A stretch of 64,000 bases of DNA from Granulicella sp. S190 (GTDB lineage: Bacteria > Acidobacteriota > Terriglobia > Terriglobales > Acidobacteriaceae): assembly GCF_009766095.1 (NCBI RefSeq), contig NZ_LMUD01000009.1:229650-293649 (forward strand), read 5' to 3'. The notes below the pieces were generated by a model. The model saw only the letters and a list, made by a program, of their open reading frames with translations, was not told where the DNA came from and ran no database searches. The translations under genes were made by a program, and so were the position numbers. This document shows positions 56,667-64,000 of the stretch, piece after piece; the first letter of the stretch is position 1, and each line of letters opens with the position of its first letter.

Positions 56667-57058
56667 GGGTCTGCTCCTTTTTGTTGGTGTCGGGGTCGAG
56701 TCAAACGACAGGATGCAGACAGTTTATGGGATTGCCTGCCAAATTGAGTGCTGGGGTGGCAGAGGGGCGTAGGCTGTTTGGAGATTTTTCGAGCGAGGTG
56801 ACAGGAGACGGCAGCAGACTATCGACGCATTGCGCAGAGTATGCCTGGGGCGTCCGGGGCGATAAAGATGGCCTGGAGACGGCGTTCGGCGAAGGGATGA
56901 GTGGGGTCTGCGCCTTGACAGTGTCGAGCGGTTACGCGATGCTTAGGGGCTAGGCACACTTTTCGCGCAGTTAGCAAAGCTGCGTCCAGTAGAGCACGCT
57001 TGCCTGCCGTTATGCGGGCGGTTGCCAGAGAAGACTGAGTTGTCGAACGGAGCTTTGA
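56667..57058. other. intergenic region containing the yajC promoter
   Basis: No gene was recognised in 392 bases; frames crossing it have no family features. A TTGACA hexamer with a weak -10 is described separately. Confidence 0.45.
56915..56943 (+). promoter_or_regulatory. possible sigma-70 promoter for yajC-secD-secF
   Basis: A perfect TTGACA (56915-56920), 17 bases, then GATGCT (56938-56943), which matches the -10 consensus at 3 of 6 positions. It lies 115 bases before the yajC start. Assignment is tentative. Confidence 0.35.
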
Positions 57059-57373
57059 TTGATTTTTGCAATGTGGTTGCAGAGTGCGATGGGCGGACTG
57101 GGAAATCTAAGCAGTCTTGCACTACCGATACTGTTCTTTGTGGTGCTTTACTTTTTGATGATCGCGCCGAACCAGAGGAAGCAAAAAAAGTGGCAGGAGA
57201 TGCTGGGCCAGTTGAAGTCCGGCGACCGCGTCACCACCAACGGCGGTATCCGCGGCACGGTTCTTACCGTGAAGGACGATCTGGTGATTCTTAAAGTTCA
57301 ACCGGATGGCGTGAAGCTTGAGTTCGTCAAGAGCGCGATTGCCGCGGTTACGACTGACGAACAGGCTGCCTAG
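57059..57373 (+). CDS. yajC: preprotein translocase accessory subunit YajC
   Basis: Single-pass membrane protein of 104 residues. Helix LSSLALPILFFVVLYFLMIA and the YajC cytosolic part MLGQLKSGDRVTTNGGIRG are diagnostic. Start is TTG 57059 with GGAG six bases upstream; ATG 57071 is poorly spaced from any Shine-Dalgarno. Partner of SecD and SecF, which follow. Confidence 0.92.
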   Translation: MIFAMWLQSAMGGLGNLSSLALPILFFVVLYFLMIAPNQRKQKKWQEMLGQLKSGDRVTTNGGIRGTVLTVKDDLVILKVQPDGVKLEFVKSAIAAVTTDEQAA

Positions 57374-57541
57374 AAGGAAGATTCAAGCAAAGCAGGTTCG
57401 ATTTCGCTGTATCAGGCTGGCTGTATCAAATTTAGAAGCAGGCACGTTGAGATTGAACCGTTATCTACGGATGAGGAAGAGATGAGGATTGCGGCGGCGG
57501 CGTGAAAGTAAGTACTGCGGCTGCATCCTTCAATAAAGATC

Positions 57542-59149
57542 ATGGGCAAGAATCTGGCCGGGAAATCGGCATTCATCGTTGCGGTACTAGTGATCTTCTG
57601 TTTCGGCATTGTGGGCATTCCCCATGGCGGGCTCACGCAGTCGATTAAAGATCGTATCCACCTAGGGCTGGACCTTAAGGGCGGCACTCACCTGGTGCTC
57701 GAAGTCCACGTCGCAGAGGCAGTTGCATCGGCTACGGACCGCGATGTGGCGCGTCTTGAGGGCGATCTGCAGAAAGCCGGCATTACCGGCGCGGTTGTGG
57801 GCAAGACAGACCCGACGCGACCACAGACGATTATCGTCTCGGGGGTTCCGGCGGCGAAGTTGAGCGACGCTCGTGGCGTGCTGCAGGGCAATGACTATTC
57901 GACCTACGACGTCGCAACCACGCCGGACGGAAACTCTTCGTTGACGATGAAGGTGGGCGCGATTCGTGATCTGGAGACGCGCACGCTGGATACGTCGATT
58001 GAGACGATTCGCGAGCGCATCGACAAGCTGGGCGTCAGCGAACCTGTCATTCAGAAGTATGGGCTGGGCGAGAACCAGATCCTGGTGGAGTTGCCGGGAG
58101 TGGACGATCCAGCGCGAGTGGAAGATATTATCCAGTCGACCGCGAAGCTTTCGATTCATGCGGTGACGGGTGGACCCTATGACAGCGACCAGGCGGCGCT
58201 GCAGGCGAACGGCGGAGTGATTCCTGCGGATTCGATGCTGGTCCATGGATCGGCTTCTGCTGGATCGCCGGATCAGATCTTCCTGCTGAAGCGGGTGAGC
58301 GAGGTGGAAGGTACGGACTTTCGCGATGCTCAGCCGGGGCAGGATCAGAACGGCCGGCCGAACATTCGCTTCAACCTGACGACGGAGGCGGGCGACCGCT
58401 TCTACAAGTACACCGAGGCACATACGGCTTCGAGCGCGACGCCGGGTTCGATGGCGATCCTGCTGGACAACAAGGTTCGCGAGGTCGCGGGGATTCAGTC
58501 GGCGATACGCGACAGCGGCGAGATCACCGGCGCGTTTACGCAGCAGCAGGCGAATGATCTTTCGCTGATGTTGCGCACGGGCGCGTTGCCGGCCTCGATC
58601 TCTTACCTTGAGACGCGGACGGTTGGGCCGAGCCTTGGCGCCGCTTCGATTCACCAGGGCGTGGTCGCTGCGATTGCGGGCATGCTGGCGGTGATGGTGT
58701 TCATGCTGGTGTACTATCGCGGCGCGGGCATCAATGCGGATCTGGCGCTGATTCTGAACCTGGTGATCCTGCTTGGGTTCATGGGCTTCACCGGCTCGAC
58801 GCTGACACTGCCTGGCATTGCGGGTGTGATCCTTACCATCGGTATGGGCGTTGACTCCAACGTGCTGATCTTCGAGCGCATTCGCGAGGAGCTGCGTGCC
58901 GGAAAGACGGCGGCTGCGGCGGTGCAGCAGGGGTTTGCGCATGCATGGGTGACGATCATCGATACCCACGTGACGACCATCGTTTCGGCGATGATCCTGT
59001 TCCTGTTCGGTTCGGGACCGGTTCGCGGGTTTGCGGTGACGCTGGCCTTCGGTCTGTTTGCCAATCTGTTTACCGCGGTGCTGGTCTCTCGCGTGATCTT
59101 CGATGCGATTCTGCAGAAGAAAGAACGCGGTGCGGCACTGTCTATTTGA
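57542..59149 (+). CDS. secD: protein translocase subunit SecD
   Basis: Large RND-like membrane protein of 535 residues that uses the proton gradient to help secretion after SecA. N-terminal helix, the LGLDLKGGTHLVLEV motif, a periplasmic region of about 300 residues, and five C-terminal helices with GFTGSTLTLPGIAGVILTIG and VDSNVLIFERIREE. Second gene of yajC-secD-secF, with no clear Shine-Dalgarno at ATG 57542. Confidence 0.95.
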   Translation: MGKNLAGKSAFIVAVLVIFCFGIVGIPHGGLTQSIKDRIHLGLDLKGGTHLVLEVHVAEAVASATDRDVARLEGDLQKAGITGAVVGKTDPTRPQTIIVSGVPAAKLSDARGVLQGNDYSTYDVATTPDGNSSLTMKVGAIRDLETRTLDTSIETIRERIDKLGVSEPVIQKYGLGENQILVELPGVDDPARVEDIIQSTAKLSIHAVTGGPYDSDQAALQANGGVIPADSMLVHGSASAGSPDQIFLLKRVSEVEGTDFRDAQPGQDQNGRPNIRFNLTTEAGDRFYKYTEAHTASSATPGSMAILLDNKVREVAGIQSAIRDSGEITGAFTQQQANDLSLMLRTGALPASISYLETRTVGPSLGAASIHQGVVAAIAGMLAVMVFMLVYYRGAGINADLALILNLVILLGFMGFTGSTLTLPGIAGVILTIGMGVDSNVLIFERIREELRAGKTAAAAVQQGFAHAWVTIIDTHVTTIVSAMILFLFGSGPVRGFAVTLAFGLFANLFTAVLVSRVIFDAILQKKERGAALSI

Positions 59150-59155
59150 AGTTCT

Positions 59156-59240
59156 CAGTTGTCCGTTCTCAGCTGTCAGATGTAGAGCGGATCGCTTTGT
59201 AATGCGGGACTGAAAACTAATAACTGATTACTGACAACTG
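59156..59240. repeat. inverted CAGTTGTC-type repeat between secD and secF
   Basis: CAGTTGTC (59156-59163) and GACAACTG (59233-59240) pair across 69 bases. In between are further TTCTCAG/CTGTCAG and ACTGATTACTG units. The element ends just before the secF ribosome-binding site (GGAG). The unit type is reminiscent of widespread AGTT-TCAG intergenic repeats. Confidence 0.6.
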
Positions 59241-59249
59241 GAGTAAAGC

Positions 59250-60218
59250 GTGAGCTTGGAACTGTTTAAAACTACGAATATCGATTGGCTCGGGAAGAAG
59301 TGGTATTTCCTTGGGTTTTCCCTAATTTTTTCTGTTGCAGGACTGCTCAGCATCCTCTTCTGGCATCACATTCCGCTAGGAGTTGACTTCAAGGGAGGCA
59401 CCCAGATTCGCGTGGCCTTTGATCAGACTCCGAATGAGGATCACATTCGACAGGCGATGGATCGCTCTGGCGTTCATGATGCCCGGATTCAGCGAGTCAG
59501 CGATCCCAGCGGCCATGCGGCCAACAAGGTGATCATTGCTCTGCCGGAGTCGACGGCGAGCGACCAGTCGCACGACGCGGGCCGCAAGAGTGTCGAGGGC
59601 GCTTTGAGCGCCAACTATCACGACTCCGCATTCACGATTGAGCAGGAGGAGATTGTGGGGCCGACGGCGGGCAAGCAGCTGCAGAAGCAGGCCTGGCTGG
59701 CGACCTTGTACTCGTTGATTGGAATGCTGATCTATCTCTGGTTCCGATTCGAGCTGATCTACGGCGTAGCGGCGGTTGTTGCGGTGTTTCATGATACGTT
59801 GATTACGGTTGGCGCGTTTAGTTTGACGAATCAGGAGATTACGCTTACCGTAATCGCAGCAATCCTGACATTGATTGGTTATTCGATGAACGACACTATC
59901 GTCGTCTTCGACCGCATTCGCGAAAACCTGGCGTTATCGCGGAGGGAGTCGCTGCATGATGTCGTCAACAGAAGCATCAATCAGACGCTGAGTCGAACGG
60001 TGATCTCGTCTGGCCTTACCTTCCTGACGGTGCTGTCGTTGTACCTGTTTGGCGGCGAGGTGCTGCACGGGTTTTCTTTCGCCCTTGTGATTGGGATTCT
60101 GATTGGAACCTATTCGTCGATCGCTGTGGCGGCACCGATGCTGGTGGCGTACCAGGACTGGCGGGTAAGCAAAGGCAAGTCGGTAACACTACCTGCGGGG
60201 AAACGCGCGAGGGTGTAG
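59250..60218 (+). CDS. secF: protein translocase subunit SecF
   Basis: Membrane protein of 322 residues; N-terminal helix followed by GVDFKGGTQIRVAF, a short periplasmic domain, and five helices with IGYSMNDTIVVFDRIREN, the SecF signature. GTG 59250 is preceded by GGAG six bases upstream. Forms the SecDF complex with the preceding gene. Confidence 0.95.
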   Translation: MSLELFKTTNIDWLGKKWYFLGFSLIFSVAGLLSILFWHHIPLGVDFKGGTQIRVAFDQTPNEDHIRQAMDRSGVHDARIQRVSDPSGHAANKVIIALPESTASDQSHDAGRKSVEGALSANYHDSAFTIEQEEIVGPTAGKQLQKQAWLATLYSLIGMLIYLWFRFELIYGVAAVVAVFHDTLITVGAFSLTNQEITLTVIAAILTLIGYSMNDTIVVFDRIRENLALSRRESLHDVVNRSINQTLSRTVISSGLTFLTVLSLYLFGGEVLHGFSFALVIGILIGTYSSIAVAAPMLVAYQDWRVSKGKSVTLPAGKRARV

Positions 60219-60331
60219 AGATCGGCTCTTCTGCCGATGGAATAACCTGGGCGATTCTTAACCCGGGAACAAAATGAAGCAACGTGGTGTCTAAAGAAAA
60301 ATAGCTCTTCTTCACAGTAAAGAGGCTGCAT

Positions 60332-61066
60332 ATGTTCGAATCCTCGTTGATGGAATCCGGCGGCCAGATCAAGACCAAATCCAAGTACTGGATGATTGGG
60401 ACCTTTGTCTTCAATGGCGCGATCCTGGCAACCATGATCCTTATTCCGCTGCTGTATCCGGAGGCTTTGCCGAAGACGGCAATGACTGCGATGCTGACAG
60501 CGCCGCCTCCACCCCCACCTCCACCACCCCCGCCACCCCCGCAGCAGATCGTGAAGCCGATCAAGATGGTCTCTGAGATCGATGCCGGCCTTCATGCTCC
60601 AACCAAGATTCCCAAAGACATTAAGATGCTGAAGGAAGATGCTGCTCCTCCTCCTCAGGTCGCCGGCGTTGCCGGAATGGCCGGGATGGGTAGTGGAAGC
60701 GGCGTCCCAGGCGGCGTGATGGGTGGTATCGGCACTGCGCCGACGCCGGTCGTCAAGGTTGCCCCCCCGAAGGGACCGCAGCGAGTTTCGAGCGGTGTTG
60801 TGGCCGGTAACAAGCTTTCGGGCTCGAATCCGGTCTATCCGCCAATCGCTCGTGCTGCTCACGTGTCGGGTGCTGTAGTTCTTCATGCGGTGATCTCGAA
60901 GTCGGGCTCGATTGAAAAGCTGGAGGTTATCAGCGGTCCTGAGATGCTGAGATCGAGTGCTGTGTCAGCGGTTCAAGGATGGCGATATAAGCCGTACTTC
61001 CTCAATGGTGAGCCGACCGAGGTGGATACGCAGATCACGGTCAACTTCAACTTCGGCGGCGGCTAG
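60332..61066 (+). CDS. tonB: energy transducer TonB
   Basis: Links the inner-membrane proton motive force to outer-membrane receptors. 244 residues: cytosolic tail, a single helix (IGTFVFNGAILATMILIPLL), a linker with 13 consecutive prolines followed by a Gly/Met-rich, lysine-containing part, and a C-terminal TonB domain (NPVYPPIARAAHVSGAVVLH to VQGWRYKPYFLNGEPTEV). AGAGG six bases before ATG 60332. First gene of a tonB-exbB-exbD-exbD run. Confidence 0.92.
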   Translation: MFESSLMESGGQIKTKSKYWMIGTFVFNGAILATMILIPLLYPEALPKTAMTAMLTAPPPPPPPPPPPPPQQIVKPIKMVSEIDAGLHAPTKIPKDIKMLKEDAAPPPQVAGVAGMAGMGSGSGVPGGVMGGIGTAPTPVVKVAPPKGPQRVSSGVVAGNKLSGSNPVYPPIARAAHVSGAVVLHAVISKSGSIEKLEVISGPEMLRSSAVSAVQGWRYKPYFLNGEPTEVDTQITVNFNFGGG

Positions 61067-61182
61067 ACCAAGGCTGATCACGCAACGACGTCTCTCGCGG
61101 GTCTCCCAAAGGTGTCGAACTTTTGGGGGATTCCCGGGTAAAGATTCTGAAAGTTAGAGTTCTATCAGGAGGAAATATTCCA

Positions 61183-61926
61183 GTGATTCTCGCTCATCTC
61201 GCAACAACCTTCGCTCATGTTCCCGCTGCCCTCGCCCTGTACTTTGAAGAGGCGCAGGTCAGCTTCAGTGTTATGGGTCTCTGGTCCAATATGGGCTGGC
61301 TGGCTCGTTGCGTCGTTATCTTCCTCTTCATCATGTCGATCTGGTCGCTCGCTGTGATCATCGACCGTGCGCTTTACTTTTCGGCAGCCCGCAAGCAGTC
61401 GCGTGAGTTTGCTCCCAAGGTAGCGGGTGCATTGAAGGATGGTCGTCTTGATGAGGCGATCAAAGTTGCAGATCGCTCCAAGAAGTCGCACCTTGCAGAG
61501 GTTGTCACTGCTGGTCTCCAGGAGTTCCGCAGCTTTGGTTCAGGCGGCAACATCACGGAAGAGCAGATCGAAAGCTCGAAGCGCGCTCTCGAGCGTTCTG
61601 AAGCAATCGTGCATGCCAAGCTGAAGCGCGGCTTGGGCGGTTTGGCCACGATCGGTTCGACAGCACCGTTTATCGGTCTGTTCGGTACCGTGGTCGGTAT
61701 TTTGAACGCCTTCCAACAGATTGCAACGCAGAAGACGTCCGGTATCGGCGCGGTCGCCGGCGGTATCTCGGAGGCTCTCGTGACGACCGCGTTCGGTCTG
61801 CTCGTCGCTATCCCGGCCGTTATGACGTTCAACTACTTCACCGGTAAGGTCGAAGCATTTGACGTCGAGATGGATAACAGCTCGAGCGAACTGGTCGACT
61901 ACTTCATCAAGCAGAGCCATCGGTAA
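61183..61926 (+). CDS. exbB: MotA/TolQ/ExbB proton channel protein
   Basis: Three-helix protein of 247 residues. Helix 1 (WLARCVVIFLFIMSIWSLAV), a cytosolic loop, and helices 2-3 with GLATIGSTAPFIGLFGTVVG and LVTTAFGLLVAIPAVM. Forms the proton channel with ExbD. GTG 61183 is supported by AGGAGG at 61167-61172; the frame from 61123 is longer but lacks a site. Confidence 0.92.
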   Translation: MILAHLATTFAHVPAALALYFEEAQVSFSVMGLWSNMGWLARCVVIFLFIMSIWSLAVIIDRALYFSAARKQSREFAPKVAGALKDGRLDEAIKVADRSKKSHLAEVVTAGLQEFRSFGSGGNITEEQIESSKRALERSEAIVHAKLKRGLGGLATIGSTAPFIGLFGTVVGILNAFQQIATQKTSGIGAVAGGISEALVTTAFGLLVAIPAVMTFNYFTGKVEAFDVEMDNSSSELVDYFIKQSHR

Positions 61927-61984
61927 GACTTCAGTCCTGAACGCGTAATCAAGCAGCAGCACTCTGCGGGAATCACAACTCTGA

Positions 61985-62025
61985 CAGCTCCCGGACACCG
62001 CCAGCGAACGGTGCCCGGGCAGCTG
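61985..62025. promoter_or_regulatory. intercistronic hairpin between exbB and first exbD
   Basis: CAGCT-CCGG-CACCG pairs with CGGTG-CCGG-AGCTG around a short loop, broken by small bulges. No T-run follows, so RNA-stability or partial-attenuation function is more likely than termination. Confidence 0.5.
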
Positions 62026-62074
62026 ACGGATATCGCAGGGAGAGAAAATACAGCAACCGGACGGAGCATACGTT

Positions 62075-62521
62075 ATGGGTATTAATAAGAGGGATGAGGG
62101 CAAGAAGGTCAACTCCAACATCAACGTGACGCCGATGGTGGACGTGATGCTGGTGTTGTTGATCATCTTCATGGTCATCACCCCCATGCTGAACAACAAG
62201 GTCAACGTAGATCTGCCGAAGGCTGATGCCGCGGTGGTGATGGAAGACGCCAATAAAGAAGACGCGGTGGTTGTTGCGGTTACACGCGACGGCAGAACAT
62301 TTCTCGGCGGCGATCAGGTGACCCTGGATGATCTCGGTCCCAAGGTCGCAGCGAAGCTGGAGAACAAGACCAGCAAAGAAGTTTTCATGCGCGCTGACAT
62401 CCGGGCCAACTACGGCAAGGTAATGGATGCGGTCGATGGAATCCGGTCCGCGGGGGTCAGCCAGCTTGGCCTGCTCACCGAGAGAACAGACGACAGTTCG
62501 ACGACGACAACGAAGAAGTAG
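62075..62521 (+). CDS. exbD: ExbD/TolR-family biopolymer transport protein (first copy)
   Basis: Single-helix protein of 148 residues. The helix is VDVMLVLLIIFMVITPML, with the proton-carrying aspartate in TPMVDV. A periplasmic domain of about 95 residues follows, ending with a Thr-rich tail. Follows exbB; part of the energising complex for TonB. Confidence 0.92.
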   Translation: MGINKRDEGKKVNSNINVTPMVDVMLVLLIIFMVITPMLNNKVNVDLPKADAAVVMEDANKEDAVVVAVTRDGRTFLGGDQVTLDDLGPKVAAKLENKTSKEVFMRADIRANYGKVMDAVDGIRSAGVSQLGLLTERTDDSSTTTTKK

Positions 62522-62580
62522 TTAGGTAAGAAGCCGGACTCGCATCTTCTGGAGCGGTTTGAGTGTTAGAGGAGATTGCT

Positions 62581-63015
62581 ATGGGAATGGGTGGTGGAAA
62601 TACTGGCGGAGCGGTTTCCGAGATCAACGTAACCCCGCTTATCGACGTGCTTCTGGTACTTCTGATCATCTTCATGGTCATCGTGCCGGTGACGCCTCGA
62701 GGGTTGGAGACACTGGTTCCTCAACCGCCTAAGGATCACAAGGAAGAGCCGCAAAACGATCGCACGATCGTTGTGCAGGTTCAGTCGAACGGCGCTGCTG
62801 CACCGGCTTATAAGATCAACGATACTTCGTTCAACAAGACGGATTTGGAGCCAAAACTTGCTGAGATCTTTGCTACCCGGCAGGAGAAGGTAATGTTCGT
62901 CAAAGGAGACAAAGATCTTGATTTCAGCAAGGTCGCTGAAGTTATCGATTTTGGTCATCAGGCTGGAGTAGACAACATCGGTCTCATTACCCCCCGGGTC
63001 GAAGCGGGACAGTAA
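62581..63015 (+). CDS. exbD: ExbD/TolR-family biopolymer transport protein (second copy)
   Basis: Paralogue of 144 residues with Gly-rich N-terminus (GMGGGNTGGAVSE), the NVTPLIDVLLVLLIIFMVIV helix with its aspartate, and a periplasmic part with Lys/Glu-rich linker. AGAGGAG at 62566-62572 precedes ATG 62581. Two ExbD genes after one exbB is a common arrangement in this phylum as I recall it. Followed by a strong terminator. Confidence 0.92.
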   Translation: MGMGGGNTGGAVSEINVTPLIDVLLVLLIIFMVIVPVTPRGLETLVPQPPKDHKEEPQNDRTIVVQVQSNGAAAPAYKINDTSFNKTDLEPKLAEIFATRQEKVMFVKGDKDLDFSKVAEVIDFGHQAGVDNIGLITPRVEAGQ

Positions 63016-63522
63016 ATTAGGAACGAAAGTTTCTACAGGCGGCAAGCCCTATGTGGGCCTGCCGCCTGTATGTTTTTTTGCAAGGCGCAAAATCGACCGA
63101 AGGCTCCAGAATCGTCGCAGGAGCCAAGATGGGTAGTATCCATCTTCCAGCAACGGGATCTGTGAAGGTCTGTTTTGAGATGAGGGATAATCACCAAAGA
63201 GTGAAAAGATGGAGTAATCGCTGCTGCTTTGGAGCCGTCGGGTGGGCGTATAGTTTAGCCACTTTTGTTTAAGTTCCGGCAGGCGTTCGGGCGTCCAGAG
63301 GCATCGAACCTTGAAAGAAGTACTTGGATCTATGCAGAAGCTCTATGGTTGTAGTACAAAAGACCGACTGTTCTCCCTTTTAAGGAAGGGAAAGAAAGCT
63401 GCCCTAGTCACGTTTGGAGATATACCATTACAATCAATCGAAAGCCGAAACTTGGTTAGATTGTTTTCCCTGGTCTCTGCAATAGAAACTCGCGCCCAAT
63501 TTTGAAGGAGATGATTCGCCCA
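63016..63522. other. intergenic region with terminator and upstream DNA of the TPR lipoprotein
   Basis: Apart from the terminator at 63035-63079, no gene is seen. A 64-residue frame at 63311-63505 lacks a ribosome-binding site and family features. A TCCCTT/AAGGGA-like dyad lies near 63374-63391. The last 100 bases presumably carry the lipoprotein promoter. Confidence 0.45.
63035..63079 (+). terminator. strong intrinsic terminator after the tonB-exb run
   Basis: ACAGGCGGCA-GCCC pairs with GGGC-TGCCGCCTGT, followed by ATG and seven Ts. It ends the operon. Confidence 0.93.
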
Positions 63523-64000
63523 ATGAAATTCACCGCACGGATTCCGGTTACGGCTGCTTTGCTGACGCTGCTGCTTCTCACTGCAACCGGCTGCAATGTT
63601 TTAAAGTCGCGGGACCAGCTAACCAAGGGCGTGCAGGCATTTAAAAACGCACGCTACGAGGAGGCGACTAATCACTTTCAAAATGCCATTGCCTTAGACC
63701 CAAAGTCAGAGGTCGCCAAGCTCTATCTAGCAACGGCATACTCCTATCAGGTTGTGCCAAATCTGGATACGCCAGAAAACCTGGCGATCGCGCAAAAGGC
63801 ATTGGACGGCTTCAACGCAGTTCTGGAGAAAAACCCAAACGATCTGACAGCGCTGAAACAGATCGCCTCAATCAACCGTAATATCAAGAAATTTGATGCG
63901 GCAAAAGAGTATGAGAAAAAGGTCATTGCGCTTTCTCCAGATGATCCGGAGGCCTACTACACGGTGGGTTTCGTGGACTGGACGCTGGCCTATAAGAATG
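63523..64000 (+). CDS. TPR-repeat lipoprotein (partial, 5' part)
   Basis: Continues past the window edge. The signal ends in a lipobox (TATGC), then tetratricopeptide repeats begin: GVQAFKNARYEEATNHFQNA, ALDPKSEVAKLYLATAYSYQ, and further units to YYTVGFVDWTLAYKN. AAGGAG lies 12 bases before ATG 63523; ATG 63511 is in frame but too close to that site. It may be an envelope scaffold; no specific function is suggested. Confidence 0.8.
   Translation, partial: MKFTARIPVTAALLTLLLLTATGCNVLKSRDQLTKGVQAFKNARYEEATNHFQNAIALDPKSEVAKLYLATAYSYQVVPNLDTPENLAIAQKALDGFNAVLEKNPNDLTALKQIASINRNIKKFDAAKEYEKKVIALSPDDPEAYYTVGFVDWTLAYKN

Noticed and set aside
60334-60344. GTTCGAATCC resembling a tRNA T-loop
   Set aside because: It is the start of the tonB coding sequence; no acceptor stem or anticodon arm can be built around it.
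63311-63505. 64-residue frame before the TPR lipoprotein
   Set aside because: No ribosome-binding site, TTG start and no family features; likely chance in a locally AT-rich spacer.

Overview
The window looks like a chromosomal stretch of an acidobacterium, most likely Acidobacteriaceae/Terriglobales (Granulicella, Edaphobacter or Terriglobus-like). The evidence is the high GC content, a VWFA-related secreted protein of the acidobacterial TIGR03436 type, an ADOP-type (MacB/FtsX-like) permease remnant, a PP2C phosphatase with a sugar-binding-like sensor, many secreted peptidases, Gram-negative envelope genes (lpxC, tonB/exbBD), and dispersed intergenic repeats. This assignment is inference; no rRNA or other marker is present. 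No tRNA, rRNA, CRISPR array or intact insertion sequence was recognised.

Layout. 0-17 kb: a partial HI0933-type flavoprotein, an RlmI-like rRNA methyltransferase, a membrane-anchored SpoIIE/PP2C phosphatase, a DUF1801 protein, a winged-helix/TPR regulator divergent from a secreted protein made of two tandem DUF1579-like units, a decayed ADOP permease, a VWFA protein, a serine carboxypeptidase (S10), a pentapeptide-repeat membrane protein, an NHL-type lipoprotein, a YoaK (DUF1275) protein and an OafA-like acyltransferase. 17-26 kb: clpB, two GT-C glycosyltransferases, a polyprenyl-phosphate phosphoribosyltransferase-like UbiA protein and a UDP-galactopyranose-mutase-like flavoprotein. These fit a polyprenyl-phospho-sugar glycosylation locus. 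26-29 kb: a cytochrome b / Tat-exported molybdopterin oxidoreductase pair.

29-46 kb: housekeeping and folate genes (DUF885 peptidase, prmC, hexose-6-phosphate mutarotase, maf, M20 peptidase, lpxC, folK, CADD-family enzyme), an AI-2E permease with a corrinoid-domain-like tail, a DUF2252 protein, a malectin/beta-helix secreted protein and an MFS transporter. 46-56 kb: S9 peptidase, Tat-exported aldo/keto reductase, multicopper oxidase, secreted phosphoesterase, tgt, a GT-C-like membrane protein and a UPF0303 protein. 57-64 kb: yajC-secD-secF (Sec translocon accessory proteins), then tonB-exbB-exbD-exbD (proton-driven energising of outer-membrane transport), and the start of a TPR lipoprotein.

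Two families of short palindromic repeats recur in the spacers (10.8-11.0, 15.4-15.5 and 37.7-38.0 kb). One copy appears to lie in frame inside clpB, where it encodes an extra segment just before the second AAA module. That is the most unusual observation here. Other points of interest are the AI-2E/corrinoid-like fusion, the folK-CADD neighbourhood, and the GT-C/phosphoribosyltransferase/flavoprotein cluster.
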